A stretch of DNA of 64,000 nt from Symsagittifera roscoffensis (taxonomy: Eukaryota > Xenacoelomorpha > Acoela > Convolutidae), in assembly GCF_963678635.1 (NCBI RefSeq), contig NC_087071.1, positions 10,989,088 to 11,053,087 of the forward strand, given 5' to 3'. Positions within the stretch are counted from its first letter, which is position 1; every line of letters starts with the position of its first letter. The position numbers were made by a program, and so were the translations under genes. Shown here piece by piece: positions 1 through 9,870 of this stretch. The notes below the pieces were generated by a model. That model was not told the origin of the DNA, searched no databases, and worked only from the letters and a program-made list of their open reading frames with translations.

Positions 1-400
1 TGTTTAAACAGTCGAGAGCTTTATGGAAACTTTCGATTGATGTAACTACGAATTTCTCATCCAATACTGACTCCGGCCAAGGCTCCCCCTTTGGATTTTG
101 AGAAAGATAATCTACTATACCCATATCTTTTCCTGGTAAATGAACAACCTTAAATTGGTAGGGTAATAGTCTGTCTACCCATCTAGTTAATCTAGATTGG
201 TAAGTTTTATTTGATTTATTTTCATCCAAAGCAGAGACCAGCGCTTTGTGGTCTGTAGCGATTACGAATTCCTTACCTAATAAATAGTGTTTAAATTGGT
301 CAACCGACCATACGACTGCAAGCAGTTCAAGCTCATTTGTGGAATATTTTTTTTCTTGTGTGTTTAGGTACCTGGAAGCGAAGTATTTTGAGTTTCTTTT
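1..400 (-). pseudogene. RNase H C-terminal part, open to the window edge
   Basis: Reading the minus strand from about base 400 down to 1 gives SKYFASRYLNTQEKKYSTNE, then LELLAVVWSVDQFKHYL, FVIATDHKALVSAL, RLTRWVDRLLPYQF and DYLSQNP without a stop. This is the second half of a Ty3/Gypsy RNase H, with the ATDHKAL catalytic Asp. It overlaps the RT thumb frame, so it is a frame-shifted continuation. The first RNase H motif is absent. Confidence 0.75.
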
Positions 401-605
401 TCTCATTTTCTTCGCGTAATAGTGGTCTCAATTTTTCTGTTAGCGTAGCCGCATTTGGGATGAACTTGGCCAAATGGTTTATACTACCCAGAAATGATCT
501 AAGTTGTTTCAGTGATGTTGGCGGGCTAAGTTTTAGTATCGCTTCTGTTTTTGTGATTTTAGGAGAGATTCCATCCGACGATAACTTATGCCCCAACCAA
601 TTCAC
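333..605 (-). pseudogene. RT thumb/connection segment
   Basis: It reads NWLGHKLSSDGISP, then PPTSLKQLRSFLGSINHLAKFIP, the typical Ty3/Gypsy thumb and connection with an LRSFLG-like motif. After EENEKKK the protein-like reading moves to another frame, where an RNase H tail appears directly. The first part of RNase H, with its first catalytic Asp, is missing, so there is an internal deletion as well as a frameshift here. Confidence 0.75.
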
Positions 606-1354
606 CTCCTGTTGATAAATTCACATTTCGACAGTTTTAGTGCTAAATTCTCTTTATCTAGCTTTTTTAGGACATTCATAATCAATTCTTCATGTTCTTG
701 TTCACTCCCTTTTGATACAATGAGTATATCATCAAGAAAACAGAACGTGTTTTCCGCATGATTTAATGTTCTGTCCATAGCTTTTTGGAACTCTGCTGGC
801 ATTTCTGCCAAACCATGAAATCCTGTCAGGAATCTGTACGTACCAGTGGATTGCCCACCTATGATGTTGATATTGCATTGTTTCGCTGTCTCTGCAGTCA
901 GCTTTAGTTGACTGTACGCGTACTTCAAATCTAATACTGAGAAATACAGTTTCCCGTTTGTGTTTGCTGTGACAATTTGGCTCACACCGTCTATCAATTC
1001 GTCCACATTTGGCATTTGATACTTGTTTTTAAACAACTGTCTTTTGATGGGTTTAGCGTCTAGCGCCAACTTTATGGAATCATCTTTTTTCACTGTTATT
1101 ACAATAGGTGCTATAAAACAATCACTAGTGCATTTGTCTAATCGTTCTATATGCCCTTCTTTTAACAATTTTTTCATTTCCTCGTACACTTTCTCTTGTA
1201 TGTGTATCGGAATGCGTCTCCTCTTTTCTTGTAAAGGGCAGAGTGGGTATTTGAACTTTGTGCTAACCACATGGTTTTTTGAACACCCTTGACGATCAAA
1301 AAGATTCTTAAATATACTGTAAAACTTGTTTTCCAACCTTCTGACTGTTCGCAC
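602..1354 (-). pseudogene. Reverse transcriptase fingers and palm
   Basis: This is the clearest domain of the left element. It has the fingers region (LLKEGHIERL, APIVITVKKD), motif A LDLKYAYSQL, motif B-like GFHGLAEMPAEFQ and the catalytic FLDD of motif C, followed by LALKLSKCEF. It would copy element RNA into DNA. The frame stops after INRR at 602, and the palm-thumb continuation (NWLGHKLSSDGI) is in another frame. Confidence 0.85.
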
Positions 1355-1959
1355 AGTAAGACATCAAACCTCGTCTTTTCTTTTGGTGCCAACTTCTGTG
1401 TTGTGTGTATTCCCACTTTGCTCTGTAAATCCAGCCCCAAAAAACACCGTCTGCGTCTTTCTGTGATTAAGAACGATGCTCCCACCACTTCCCACCCCGC
1501 CGAACGGATGTTCGTGGTGATTGCACCCAGTATGTTAATCGGCTGTTTGTTATAGTCTACAAATTTTGTAGTCAGATTGAGATTTTCCCGTGGGATGAAC
1601 TTGGTTTTTTTCGAAGATTCTAGGATCGTCTTTGCAGTCGCCCAGCTCAAGAAAGATACTGGACTACCCGTATCGATAGTCATATTTATGATCTGATGGT
1701 CGACTCTCACCAGAGCCTTTAGTGATCTCATTTGTTTCGATCGAGTTTTCCGTCTGATGTCAACCTTCTGTACATCCTTTCTGTACTTGTCGGTTTCTTT
1801 GTTTTTATTCGATTGCTGTTTTATATATTCATCAATTGCTTCCAGCGAAGATAGTTCTGATTCGACAGACATAATTTTGTACTCCGCACACGATTCGAAT
1901 GACTGAATCAAATTACACTCTTCATCTGAGCTTGATGATTTTTCTGCAATCTCATTCAC
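1174..1959 (-). pseudogene. Retrotransposon aspartic protease region
   Basis: The protease active-site motif DTGS is visible in NMTIDTGSPVSFLSWATAK, preceded by a charged linker. Retroviral-type proteases of this kind cut Gag-Pol. The open frame starts at a GTG overlapping the gag stop, so that start is an artefact of the preceding frameshift. The last 50 or so residues are out of frame: the RT-side reading resumes in the frame of the next piece near base 1350. Confidence 0.7.
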
Positions 1960-2705
1960 TTGTTGTGATTTACCATTTTTGCGAAGTGGTTCGGTTTAGA
2001 ACAATTCTTACATGTCTTACCCATGGCCGGGCATTTCTTCAGATGTCCTTCTCCGAATATTCGACCACATCGGGTACACGTCTTTGAATCTGCATAACTT
2101 CTCCCCTCCTTTCTGTCTGTAAATTTCTTTCTATACCCACTGTTTGCTTGTCTTCTTCCGCTAGCATTTTTGTTACCGATACTCATTATGGGTTCTTGTT
2201 TTATCTTCGCCGCCCCATTTACCTGAACTGTACTTGCAGTTGTTGCATTAGTTTTCTGAAACGCCTGTGTTGTCTGTTTACTTTGTTCAAACTTTAACGC
2301 TCTTTTCAGTACTTCTTCTGGTGAAAATCTTTCAAATGTCAATGTGTCTTGTAATACCACATTTTTCATTTTCGAGATGAATAGGTCCCGCACTAATTGA
2401 TCCTCCAGTGTTCCTAGCTCAGCTTTTGCTGCTTGGCCAGTTAGTGCTGCATGAAATGCCTCGAGTGTTTTCCCAGTTTCCTGTGATCGATTGAATAGTT
2501 TGTAACGTTCATATGTAACACTCTGTGACTTATCAAATGACACTTTCGCCAATGCCACCATCTCTCGAAATTTTAACTTTGACACTTCCACTTGGGGGTT
2601 CTTCTGTACCCAACGCCAAGAATAGTCTGGAAGCGACTCTTTTCTGTACCTCGTTGTAGTATACGTTGTGACCAACCTTTGGACCTCTAGCTCTTCTTTC
2701 TTCAT
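1956..2705 (-). pseudogene. Gag C-terminal part with zinc knuckles
   Basis: From about residue 30 this frame continues gag (VQKNPQVEVSKLKF, then LEAFHAALTGQAAKAELG and DQLVRDLFISKMKN). It ends in two Cys/His clusters. The first is CX2CX7HX3C (CTRCGRIFGEGHLKKC). The second, CKNCSKPNHFAKM, should close with a Cys but reads Val, because a frame change falls just before that position. The protein-like reading resumes in the adjacent frame. The nucleocapsid motif is therefore broken, which supports a dead copy. Confidence 0.7.
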
Positions 2706-3003
2706 TTTCCAAGTTAATTTTATCCCTAGCTAGTTGATCTCTGGCTTCTCTATCAGCAATCGCCTGTGGATTTTCGTGTTCCCTTGGAGTTTCGGGTCTT
2801 GGTAACTGTTCTAACAGAACTTCCTTTGGTTCTTGTAACAAAAGTTCCGGGTCCACGCTCTCCTTCACGGTCACTGCCAAGAAAAATTGATCTAGCCATA
2901 TCCTAAAATTCCAGGGAGGGTCAGAGTTCGCGGTTGTCCAAAATACTGGAATCCCCATGTCCGTTTTGTTGTCTTGGGACAGGAATCCTGCTGGCTGCGC
3001 CAT
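2533..3003 (-). pseudogene. Gag N-terminal part of the left Gypsy element
   Basis: The frame opens with ATG at 3003-3001 and reads about 125 residues of plausible gag: a proline/glutamate-rich N terminus (residues 60-85), a charged helix with RDQLARDK, then EVQKRVASRLFLALGTE. After that the protein-like reading moves to another frame, near base 2600, and the rest of this frame is out-of-frame noise. Gag forms the retrotransposon particle. Assigned by position ahead of zinc knuckles, protease and RT. Confidence 0.6.
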
Positions 3004-3734
3004 GTGATAGCTGTTGACTTAACTCAAGTATTATAAAACAGAATAAGTAAAACGTTTTAATTTAGACTGCTAACTTGTCTTATTTTAGATCTGAGATCAT
3101 GACTATCTTTTCATGTCTCTCTCTCAACAGCAATGTCCTAACTGACTATTGCGTTTGGCCTGCATGAACGGCCGTGAATAATAATAAAAATACATAACAG
3201 AATAATTAATAGCACTATTCTCCAAGGTTACTGTGGCAGCAGTACTACACGGTACCACAATGATAAACATCAAATAAGATATTTAAGAAATCACGAAACA
3301 TCATTTCTACGTGAGAGGTGGTAACGAAGAAAAATACTTCAGTGCACATGATACTGATTTAGGATCATGCGTTGAATTTTCCATAATCAAAAAAACTATA
3401 TCAGGAATAACCTAAATTTATATAAATAAGGAAAAACAACCAAAGTGTAAAATGGGAATGAAGAAGATATAAATCGTTTTCTGACCGATATATGCGATCG
3501 TTTTTTTGCAAGGATCATCAATAAACTAAATCCCCTCCCACCAGCGTCAGTGAGAAAAAACAGACCAATTTCATTCGAAGTTGCCGTTTGACTAAGACAA
3601 CAACCCAACCCAATAAAAGAGTACCACTAATCACACTATGTTTTAGATACTAAACAAACCCTAGTCTCTTTTAGTAACTAAAAAGGCGAAGATGATATTG
3701 AAGTTTTTCGCTAGCTGACGAAATAGCAACATGC
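3004..3734. other. Unassigned A+T-rich DNA right of the Gypsy gag
   Basis: This should hold the leader and 5' LTR of the left element if they survive. I see no convincing LTR or primer-binding site and no coding region. Confidence 0.4.
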
Positions 3735-5183
3735 AAACAAAATCACGAACAAGTTTCAAAAGAAAAACTTGCTGAGCCCCTGCCACCCAAACCTAAAGAT
3801 GACACAATAAATTTTCTCAAATTCTGAACAAACTAAACGCGGAAGCAAAACCAATAGATCTGAGCTCAGAAGTAATCCAGAAGGAACTAAAACTTGAACC
3901 AATTTTTTTAAAATTAAAACATACTATCCAAGAATAAAACATATTCCTAAAGAAAACAATTAAGATACGAGAAAAAGTTCACCGTAGACAATCCAAAGCC
4001 GTATCTTTATTTATGGCTAGTTTCAAATCTTTGCAGTGATAGGACATGCTTTTAAACTCGGAAATAAAAGCAAGCAAAATATTCGTGCAATGTCACCATT
4101 TTTGGTCAAAAAATTTAAATGGAAAACACTACTCATAGCAGGATGTCTTGACTGTCAAAAAGTCCAATAAGAACGTCAAGATCCCAGCGATGCACCTTGG
4201 CAAAAACCTGCAAACCTTGTACCTTTCCCATTCCAATAATACAAATTAACCATATTGGACCCATGAATCCATCATCAAACGAAAATAAACATTACTTAAA
4301 AAAAGTGTAAAAAACTTTACATTAAAAATACAAGTATTTCCAGTAACTTGAAACAATAACAACCAACAGCACGGCCCTTAATTTTTTTTTGATATCCTAA
4401 ATTTTGAAGGACAAAAAAGTTCCGATACTAGCGTTCAATTAGCCCACAGAAACTACTTAAACGAAAAATTCCGTATTGATGACAACACAATCAAGTAAGG
4501 TAATGCTTATATTTATACAATAACAATAAAAAGGAACCTATGAAAAACTTATGCAAACAAGGAAAACGAATATAAGCTGACCGTTAAAACTGAATTGTTC
4601 TAAGACCATTCAATGTTTCCAAACAAATCTGTGGATAGACATTTTAGAAATAATCTCGTAAATCATCTAATTTCGAAAATGTATTGGTTTTTTGGAATAT
4701 GTCAAAACGAAAAATTGTTCCTGCATATTTTTAGCAACTCACAACGACACATCAGGAAAGAATTTGTTTTTGTCGGTACGTTATTGTGTTTCCGTATGAG
4801 TCTCGCTAAAGTTTACCTACCCATTACCACTGTTAGGCAATACAAAAGAACAAAAAACATGCGGTCAATCAAATAGTATCTTGAAAAATTAGCACAGAAA
4901 TCTTTTACACATCAGATACTACCATAGTCGTTTTCCAACAGTCTTTAGAAGCCTATGTGATAGCCTATGTGAACATATTGCTTAATTATTTCCGATTCGT
5001 TGCAACTACGGAATGTGCAAACATTCCTTCGTCGATCACAATATGGATATGATTACCTATGAATTTATTACACCCTCAAAGCCGCAAAAACAGCAAATTA
5101 ACGAAGATAGCTACACTCGCGAAATAATTATTGAAATTGATGAAAGAACTCTTCACCACAGAATTGAAGGAAGGTCACTATAG
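3735..5183 (+). pseudogene. Old LTR-retrotransposon pol relic (RNase H/integrase linker to integrase)
   Basis: Short protein-like stretches occur in changing frames on the plus strand. Around 3820-3930 an amphipathic linker reads LSSEVIQKELKLEP. Near 4105-4170 a stretch like the end of an integrase zinc-binding domain reads KFKWKTLLIAGCLDCQKVQ. Near 4238-4305 a stretch reads IQINHIGPMNPSSNENKHYL, like the start of an integrase catalytic core with the first Asp changed to Asn. Around 4390-4500 another frame is protein-like. An open frame at 5013-5183 (56 codons, from ATG) reads MCKHSFVDHNMDMITYEF and on; I do not recognise it. All are riddled with stops, so this is an ancient copy. Confidence 0.5.
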
Positions 5184-5456
5184 CGACAATCTGAATTCAT
5201 ATAAGAATCGGTGACAAAATCAACACTACTCCTATGAACCATATAAGGAAAAAGGTAGTTAAACCCGAAAACAAACAAGTAAAAATTCCTATGCTATCTT
5301 ATACCCATACTCAGCTCTCGAAGGTAGATGCAAAACGAACTTATAAAGCACCTATGCTTATACATTGAGCATGCCCGAAAAATGTATCGTCTTTATAAAA
5401 TTTTGAAAAAAAAAATGGAAAACAATCAGTATTTCTCATAGTCTGGGACACCCTCA

Positions 5457-5852
5457 AAATCATATCGAGTGAGTGCGGTCGGATTGAGGCCTACTCGGGT
5501 GTCGAATTATTACAATTGGGTGTAGTTGTTTTTAAGTGTCGAGTGAGAGCGATTCAGTAGGAATTTATCTGACAAAAAGTAATCTTCAATCACACAGGGA
5601 CTAGATTGGCGGCCTATATACAAATTCAGAGGACTTAATAAAAGATTGGAGCCTTACATACGGGATTGTAAGCGTGCAAAAATGTATCCCAGTTTGCAGA
5701 TAAGAGATTTTGAGACCTAATCAGGTCTCAAGTGGATGCAAACAGACTGAGGTCTGTTCAGATGTCGAGTCAATACGATCGGTCTTAGGCCTAAATCAGG
5801 TTTTGAGTCAGTGCCATCGGACTGAGGCCTAATCAGGCAGGTAGCGAGTGAG
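5457..5852. repeat. Degenerate tandem repeat with GAGGCCTAATCAGG / CGAGTGAGTGCG motifs
   Basis: A motif resembling TCGAGTGAGTGCGRTCGGA followed by CTGAGGCCTAATCAGG recurs about five to seven times with variable spacing (roughly 50-75 bp). Clear instances lie near 5460, 5535, 5700, 5760, 5800 and 5840. No coding potential is seen. Confidence 0.6.
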
Positions 5853-5943
5853 TGCGAAACAGTGGAAACTTTTGTGATAATTTCCAGGTTTCAACTACAC
5901 TGTTATCGGATCGACGGTCTATTTATAGAATCGAAGGCCTTCA

Positions 5944-6879
5944 CTCGGGTTGACCAAAACTTCTTATCATACAAATTTCATATATGAGAAACTTCTTGTC
6001 ATACAATTTCATACAATTCCATACGTACAGAAAATTGTATGAAAACTCTATGATAAGCATTTTTCCATATATGAAAATTGTATGGTAGGTGTTTTCCCAT
6101 AAACCAAAAATTTTGATTTTTTCTTTCTGAATTTAGTTTCTGAAAAATTTTCGGTTGTGTTTGCAACCGCACACAAGTGACAAAGTCCTTGGTTACTCAT
6201 AACACCAAAGGTTGGACGGTCTTGCATTTACAATGCGTAGAAAACGACCTGCATTTGGCTGTCTTTCACAATTAATATAACAAAAGTAACAAACTTTTCT
6301 TTTTTGGCAAAATTTTTTAATGATGATTATTTCAAATTTGTGAATTTTCAAATTATCAGACATTGATCAAGGCATATATTAACACCACATACACAAGAAA
6401 TAGGAATTTTCAGCGTTTTTGAAAAAAAATTTAAGTGAAAAGAAATTAAACGCCAATTTTATCGTATCCAGGACTACGTTATGCACACAAAATATTAAAT
6501 TTTGCATGCAAAAAATTTTTTTCGAAAAATGTTTGTTTGCGTACGAAAATCGATTTGCGGTTGAAAAAAAACATAAAATTTTTTGAGCCAAATTTGCAAA
6601 ATTACTTGAAAAATTTTTTGTGTCGCCATCAAAAAAATGCCAGTCATACAATTTCCATATATGGGAATTGTATGATAAGCATTTTTTTCAAAAAACGAAA
6701 ACCTCAGTTTTTTATCACCAGACTGTTTTATTAGAATCAAACAGCCACAGAAAAAAGTTTATACCAGTTTTCAACCATTTTTAGAAATTGTATGAAAATT
6801 GTATGACAAGCATTTTTCCACACACTTGATGTATGGAATTGTATGATAAGCATTTTCGGTGTATGGAGGTCAACCCGGG
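5944..6879. mobile_element. Inverted-repeat transposon copy A (non-autonomous)
   Basis: It begins CTCGGGTTGACC and ends GGTCAACCCGGG, a 12-bp terminal inverted repeat with one mismatch. Subterminal regions on both sides repeat phrases like GTATGATAAGCATTTTT and CATATATGGAAATTG in opposing orientation. A second copy at 21967-22773 shares the ends and an internal block (AACCGCACACAAGTGA-like, then a GCATTTACAATG phrase). Dinucleotide CA lies directly outside both ends. It encodes no transposase. Short reading frames inside (6379-6740) are not credible genes. Confidence 0.75.
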
Positions 6880-7544
6880 CATACAGAATTGGGGGCGTAT
6901 AAACGTTATCAGAAGCCTACATAAAGGCATCACGAGTTAAGTTACAGTTCAGAGAATCTGCGAGTAATCCAGTTGTCAAGTATGTTTCTGTATTATATTG
7001 TCTAGATTCTCATGCAAGCACTAGCTATCAACCACCATCCACTGGTCTTTGCGCTGGTTTCTTTGGCACCAAATATCGTTAACGCAAACGTCCAGGGCCA
7101 GATTTTTCAATCTTCATTGTTTCGCAAGCGTGCATTAATTGTCCCACATCCTTAGCGCAGGTCTTCTGGAGTCATCCGGCAGCCTATCTTTTGATAACTT
7201 TGTATTTTCCTAACTACCGGGTGCTGAGTCAAATTCGTCCTAATTACTGGCTGCTATGACTGTGCCTATGGGAATTTATTTTAGTGATTCATCATTCGAT
7301 ATGACTTCGCAATCAGCTCATCAGAACGCCAATAGATATGTTTTTTCTTACCAACTTTCTTAGTCCTACTTTGAGCGAAATTGTGCCGCAAGCCAGTGTC
7401 GGTACCGTATGTTAAACTCACCAAACAGATCATCAAATTTAAAATGCTGCTAACCAATAGTTTTCTAACCCCGGTGTTTGTTCGTCGTTTAAAATAGGGT
7501 ATAATATTTCCGATGGAGTACAGAAAAGTAACAACAAAAATTGT
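6880..7544. other. Unassigned spacer between element A and gag relic
   Basis: No gene is seen. Base composition is more balanced than its surroundings (6950-7250), as expected if it were the leader or LTR of the gag relic that follows, but no LTR pair is visible. Confidence 0.3.
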
Positions 7545-7825
7545 CTACCAGGATTGAAACTAAGTCACTTTGATGGTAAATTTTTGAATGGGAGCGAATT
7601 GTTTGAAAAAATTACATCGACGATTAAATCCGATTTTCTGACTGATTACAAGAAGTTAATGTACATCAAGACGCTCCTAATTGAAAAAGCCAGTGCTGCT
7701 ATCAGCGCATGCAGTTGAATAGTGTATTAAACAACAAGGCAATTGCTACCCTGCAGAGGGAATATGACCAGGCTCATACTATCCTTCAGGCTCAATTAAC
7801 TATGTTAGATTATTTTCCCTCATAA
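7545..7825 (+). pseudogene. BEL/Pao-like gag relic (DUF1759-type)
   Basis: The plus strand reads LPGLKLSHFDGKFLNGSELF, then DYKKLMYIKTLLIEKASAAI, ending in a stop near 7718. A shifted frame continues LNNKAIATLQREYDQAHTIL. This follows the order of the gag-associated DUF1759 family of BEL/Pao elements: an LPKLxLPxFxG-type start, a KxxYLxxxLxGxA block, then NYxxAxxxLxxRY. Several consensus aromatic residues are changed and a frame break splits it, so it is non-functional. Identification is by motif order only. Confidence 0.5.
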
Positions 7826-8334
7826 TCAGCTGTATTGTTCAGAGAAGGTCACCGGTTTCTCTCCGGCTGTTTCTTAATTAATTGCAGTCTATGACTCTTC
7901 TAAACCCAAGCTATCAGAAAGCCTCCAAGCAACTTGCAAGAAAAAGTGTTGTAGAATGGATTACAGTGGATTCCTGATTCGAGTACCCAACCCCTTGAAA
8001 CACGTAGTCACAAGGATATGTGGTACCATTCGACCGTTTTTCCGTTTTTTTTCGCGCTAATTTGAATCAGACTTGCTTAAGTATAACTGCTCATTGAAGC
8101 TTGCTTTGAGTTGGTTTCTCTAAGTTTTGAGTGATTGTCAGTTCCAGTGAGAATATACCAAAAAAAGAAACAAATTTAGCCGTTGAAGAAATAGTTTTTA
8201 CGCTCATATGTTCACTGCGAGGTTGGAGTGGCCATATCAACAAAGGCCAGCGTACCCAAGACCGATCAATCTTTGTTTGAAGAAAAATACTCAAGGTAAA
8301 AAATGGGCCTAATTCTATTATTTAAGCAATCAAT
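7826..8334. other. Unassigned spacer
   Basis: Short protein-like scraps follow the gag relic (near 7905-7980, plus strand), probably more of the same dead element. No gene is supported. A minus-strand open frame at 8091-8294 shows no recognisable features. Confidence 0.3.
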
Positions 8335-9019
8335 CTAATACGCTGTGTTAGGATGTGTATGTTTTTTCTCTGCCTCGTGGTCAAATAGCATCATAACTAT
8401 TCGAGCTTTCGAGCCCGTTTTGAAATCGTGCAGAGAAATGCAGACGTTAATGCCAGTTAAATTTTGAAATTCGAGCAAAGCTCTTTCGACTGGTGTCTCG
8501 TAGTCAAACGAAATCAGTCCTTTCTCAGTCCTGTGGACATAGAAAGCTAAATTTTTTTTGTCTTGTAGGACAAATCTGAACAACTTCGCTAACAGCACTA
8601 TCGTTTTTCCTGTTCCAGCAGCTCCCTTCAAGGGCAAAAACGTCTGGTTGTTGTCATTATCTTGAAAAGCTTCATATTGATCGCCGTGCAAGTAATCCAA
8701 ATGCAATATATCATAGAATATGTTGATTTTGAACTCAGTATCATCTGGTTTCGGAAAAATGAAAGCAGGGTTGTCTTTCGTCTCTATTATGTCTTCATTG
8801 CTCATGTCTTCTTTCTGTTTTTGTTTGGTTCTCTCAAACGTGATTCGACCCTCTTTCAGTTGCTTGTCAATTTTGGCTATCCAACTGCCCAGTTCAAATT
8901 TAGCTCCTCCTGGAAGTTTTTGCTCTAATGGTCCCATGTCCCAAATGGCTATCAAAATTTCGTGAAGCATGTCTCTTGTGGTGAAATATACCATAACTTT
9001 TTCGTTCATTTGTTTTAGA
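8335..9019 (-). CDS. Exon-like frame with P-loop NTPase (helicase-like) motif
   Basis: The open minus-strand frame follows an AG acceptor at 9021-9020; its first ATG is at 9009. It reads VMVYFTTRDMLHEILIAIWD, a charged linker, FYDILHLDYLHGDQYEAFQ, then LKGAAGTGKTIVLLAKLFRF. GAAGTGKT is a Walker A motif, and a Q-containing segment (DQYEAFQ) precedes it, as in SF1 helicases. The frame ends IVMMLFDHEAEKKHTHPNTA and a stop. No Walker B is visible, so downstream exons are missing or the copy is broken. The link to the NERD exons at 21.5 and 29.8 kb rests on family architecture (nuclease-related domain followed by helicase) and shared strand; the splice phase between 21.5 and 9.0 kb does not match directly. 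A Tc1/mariner-like MITE abuts its 5' side. Confidence 0.6.
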
Positions 9020-9038
9020 CTATTTGATAAATATTGTA

Positions 9039-9715
9039 CAGTGCTGATTTAAATTATCCGGACAAAATGAAGAAAACTTGATTTTTCAAACGCGTTTTTC
9101 TCAATTTGGGCGAAGATTCGAGAAAAAGTGAACGGAAAAAAGTTGCTTAGAATTTTATCAGAATTAGTATGGTGCAATTTTTTCTCCGAAATTCTCAATC
9201 AAAATTTTACCTCAAAAACGGGTCATTTTGGCTTTTTCCATTAATCAAGAATTACGGTGAAACTAGTTTGTTAAGTGATGAGGAAAATACATCACAAGAA
9301 GCCTCTTACACAGCCCAACAAATTCCAGAAAGTAAAATCTCCAAAACCCTGTATAAGAGAAAATATTTTTGCTTGGTAGTCAAGAAACAGGATTTTTATC
9401 ATATTAAACCCAAAATCTTTGCTTAAAAATAAAACTTAAACTGTTTATTCAATTTTTGGAGATTTAAACTTACTAGAACTTTGTTGGGCTGTGTAAGAAG
9501 CTTCTTGTGATAGATTTTGCTCATCATTTAACAAAATTCAGCGTAATTCTTGATTAATTGAAAAAACCAAATTGACCCATTTTTGGGGTAAAATTTCGGT
9601 TGAGAATTTTGGAGAAAAAATTGCACCAAACTAATTTCGATTTAATTCTAAGCAAATTTTGTCCTGTTCATTTTTTGTCGAATCTTAACCCAAACTGAGA
9701 AAAACGCATTTGAAC
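9039..9715. mobile_element. Tc1/mariner-like MITE copy 1, long inverted arms
   Basis: It starts CAGTGCTGATTTAAATTATC with TA just outside. The left arm (9039-9360) and the right arm (9440-9715) are imperfect reverse complements of about 300 bp, for example the phrase CTTACACAGCCCAACAAA near 9308 and its complement near 9484. The right terminal 60 bp is missing compared with copies at 21047 and 35878. The open frame at 9169-9426 lies across the arm and is not a gene. Confidence 0.75.
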
Positions 9716-9870
9716 ATCCACTTCGCTAAGACTAATGAAAAAGTATAGAGTCTGTGGAAAATCAAAAAAATATTGAAAGGAATTAAGATAAACAAAAATT
9801 TTCAGATTTTGAGAAAAAATTCATTAGGCATTATCTAATTGGTTAATCCTAATGGTGTATTACGTGAAGG
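9716..9870. repeat. Dispersed repeat, also at 25139-25290
   Basis: A block starting ATCCACTTCGCTAAG, with AAAAAGTATAGAGTCTGTGG and then TTAGGCATTATCTAATTGGT and TATTACGT, recurs at 25139-25290 with the same order and moderate divergence. It directly follows the truncated right end of the MITE here. Confidence 0.6.

Larger units (their letters stand above)
1..3003 (-). mobile_element. Degenerate Ty3/Gypsy LTR retrotransposon, truncated by window edge
   Basis: On the minus strand the pieces run gag, zinc knuckles, aspartic protease, reverse transcriptase, RNase H, in the usual Ty3/Gypsy order. The reading frame changes several times (near 2600, 1960, 1350, 605 and 400), so no full polyprotein can be made. 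The integrase side would lie left of base 1. I found no LTR in the window; the gag start is at 3003 and the sequence to its right is A+T-rich and unassigned. This is a dead copy. Confidence 0.85.
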
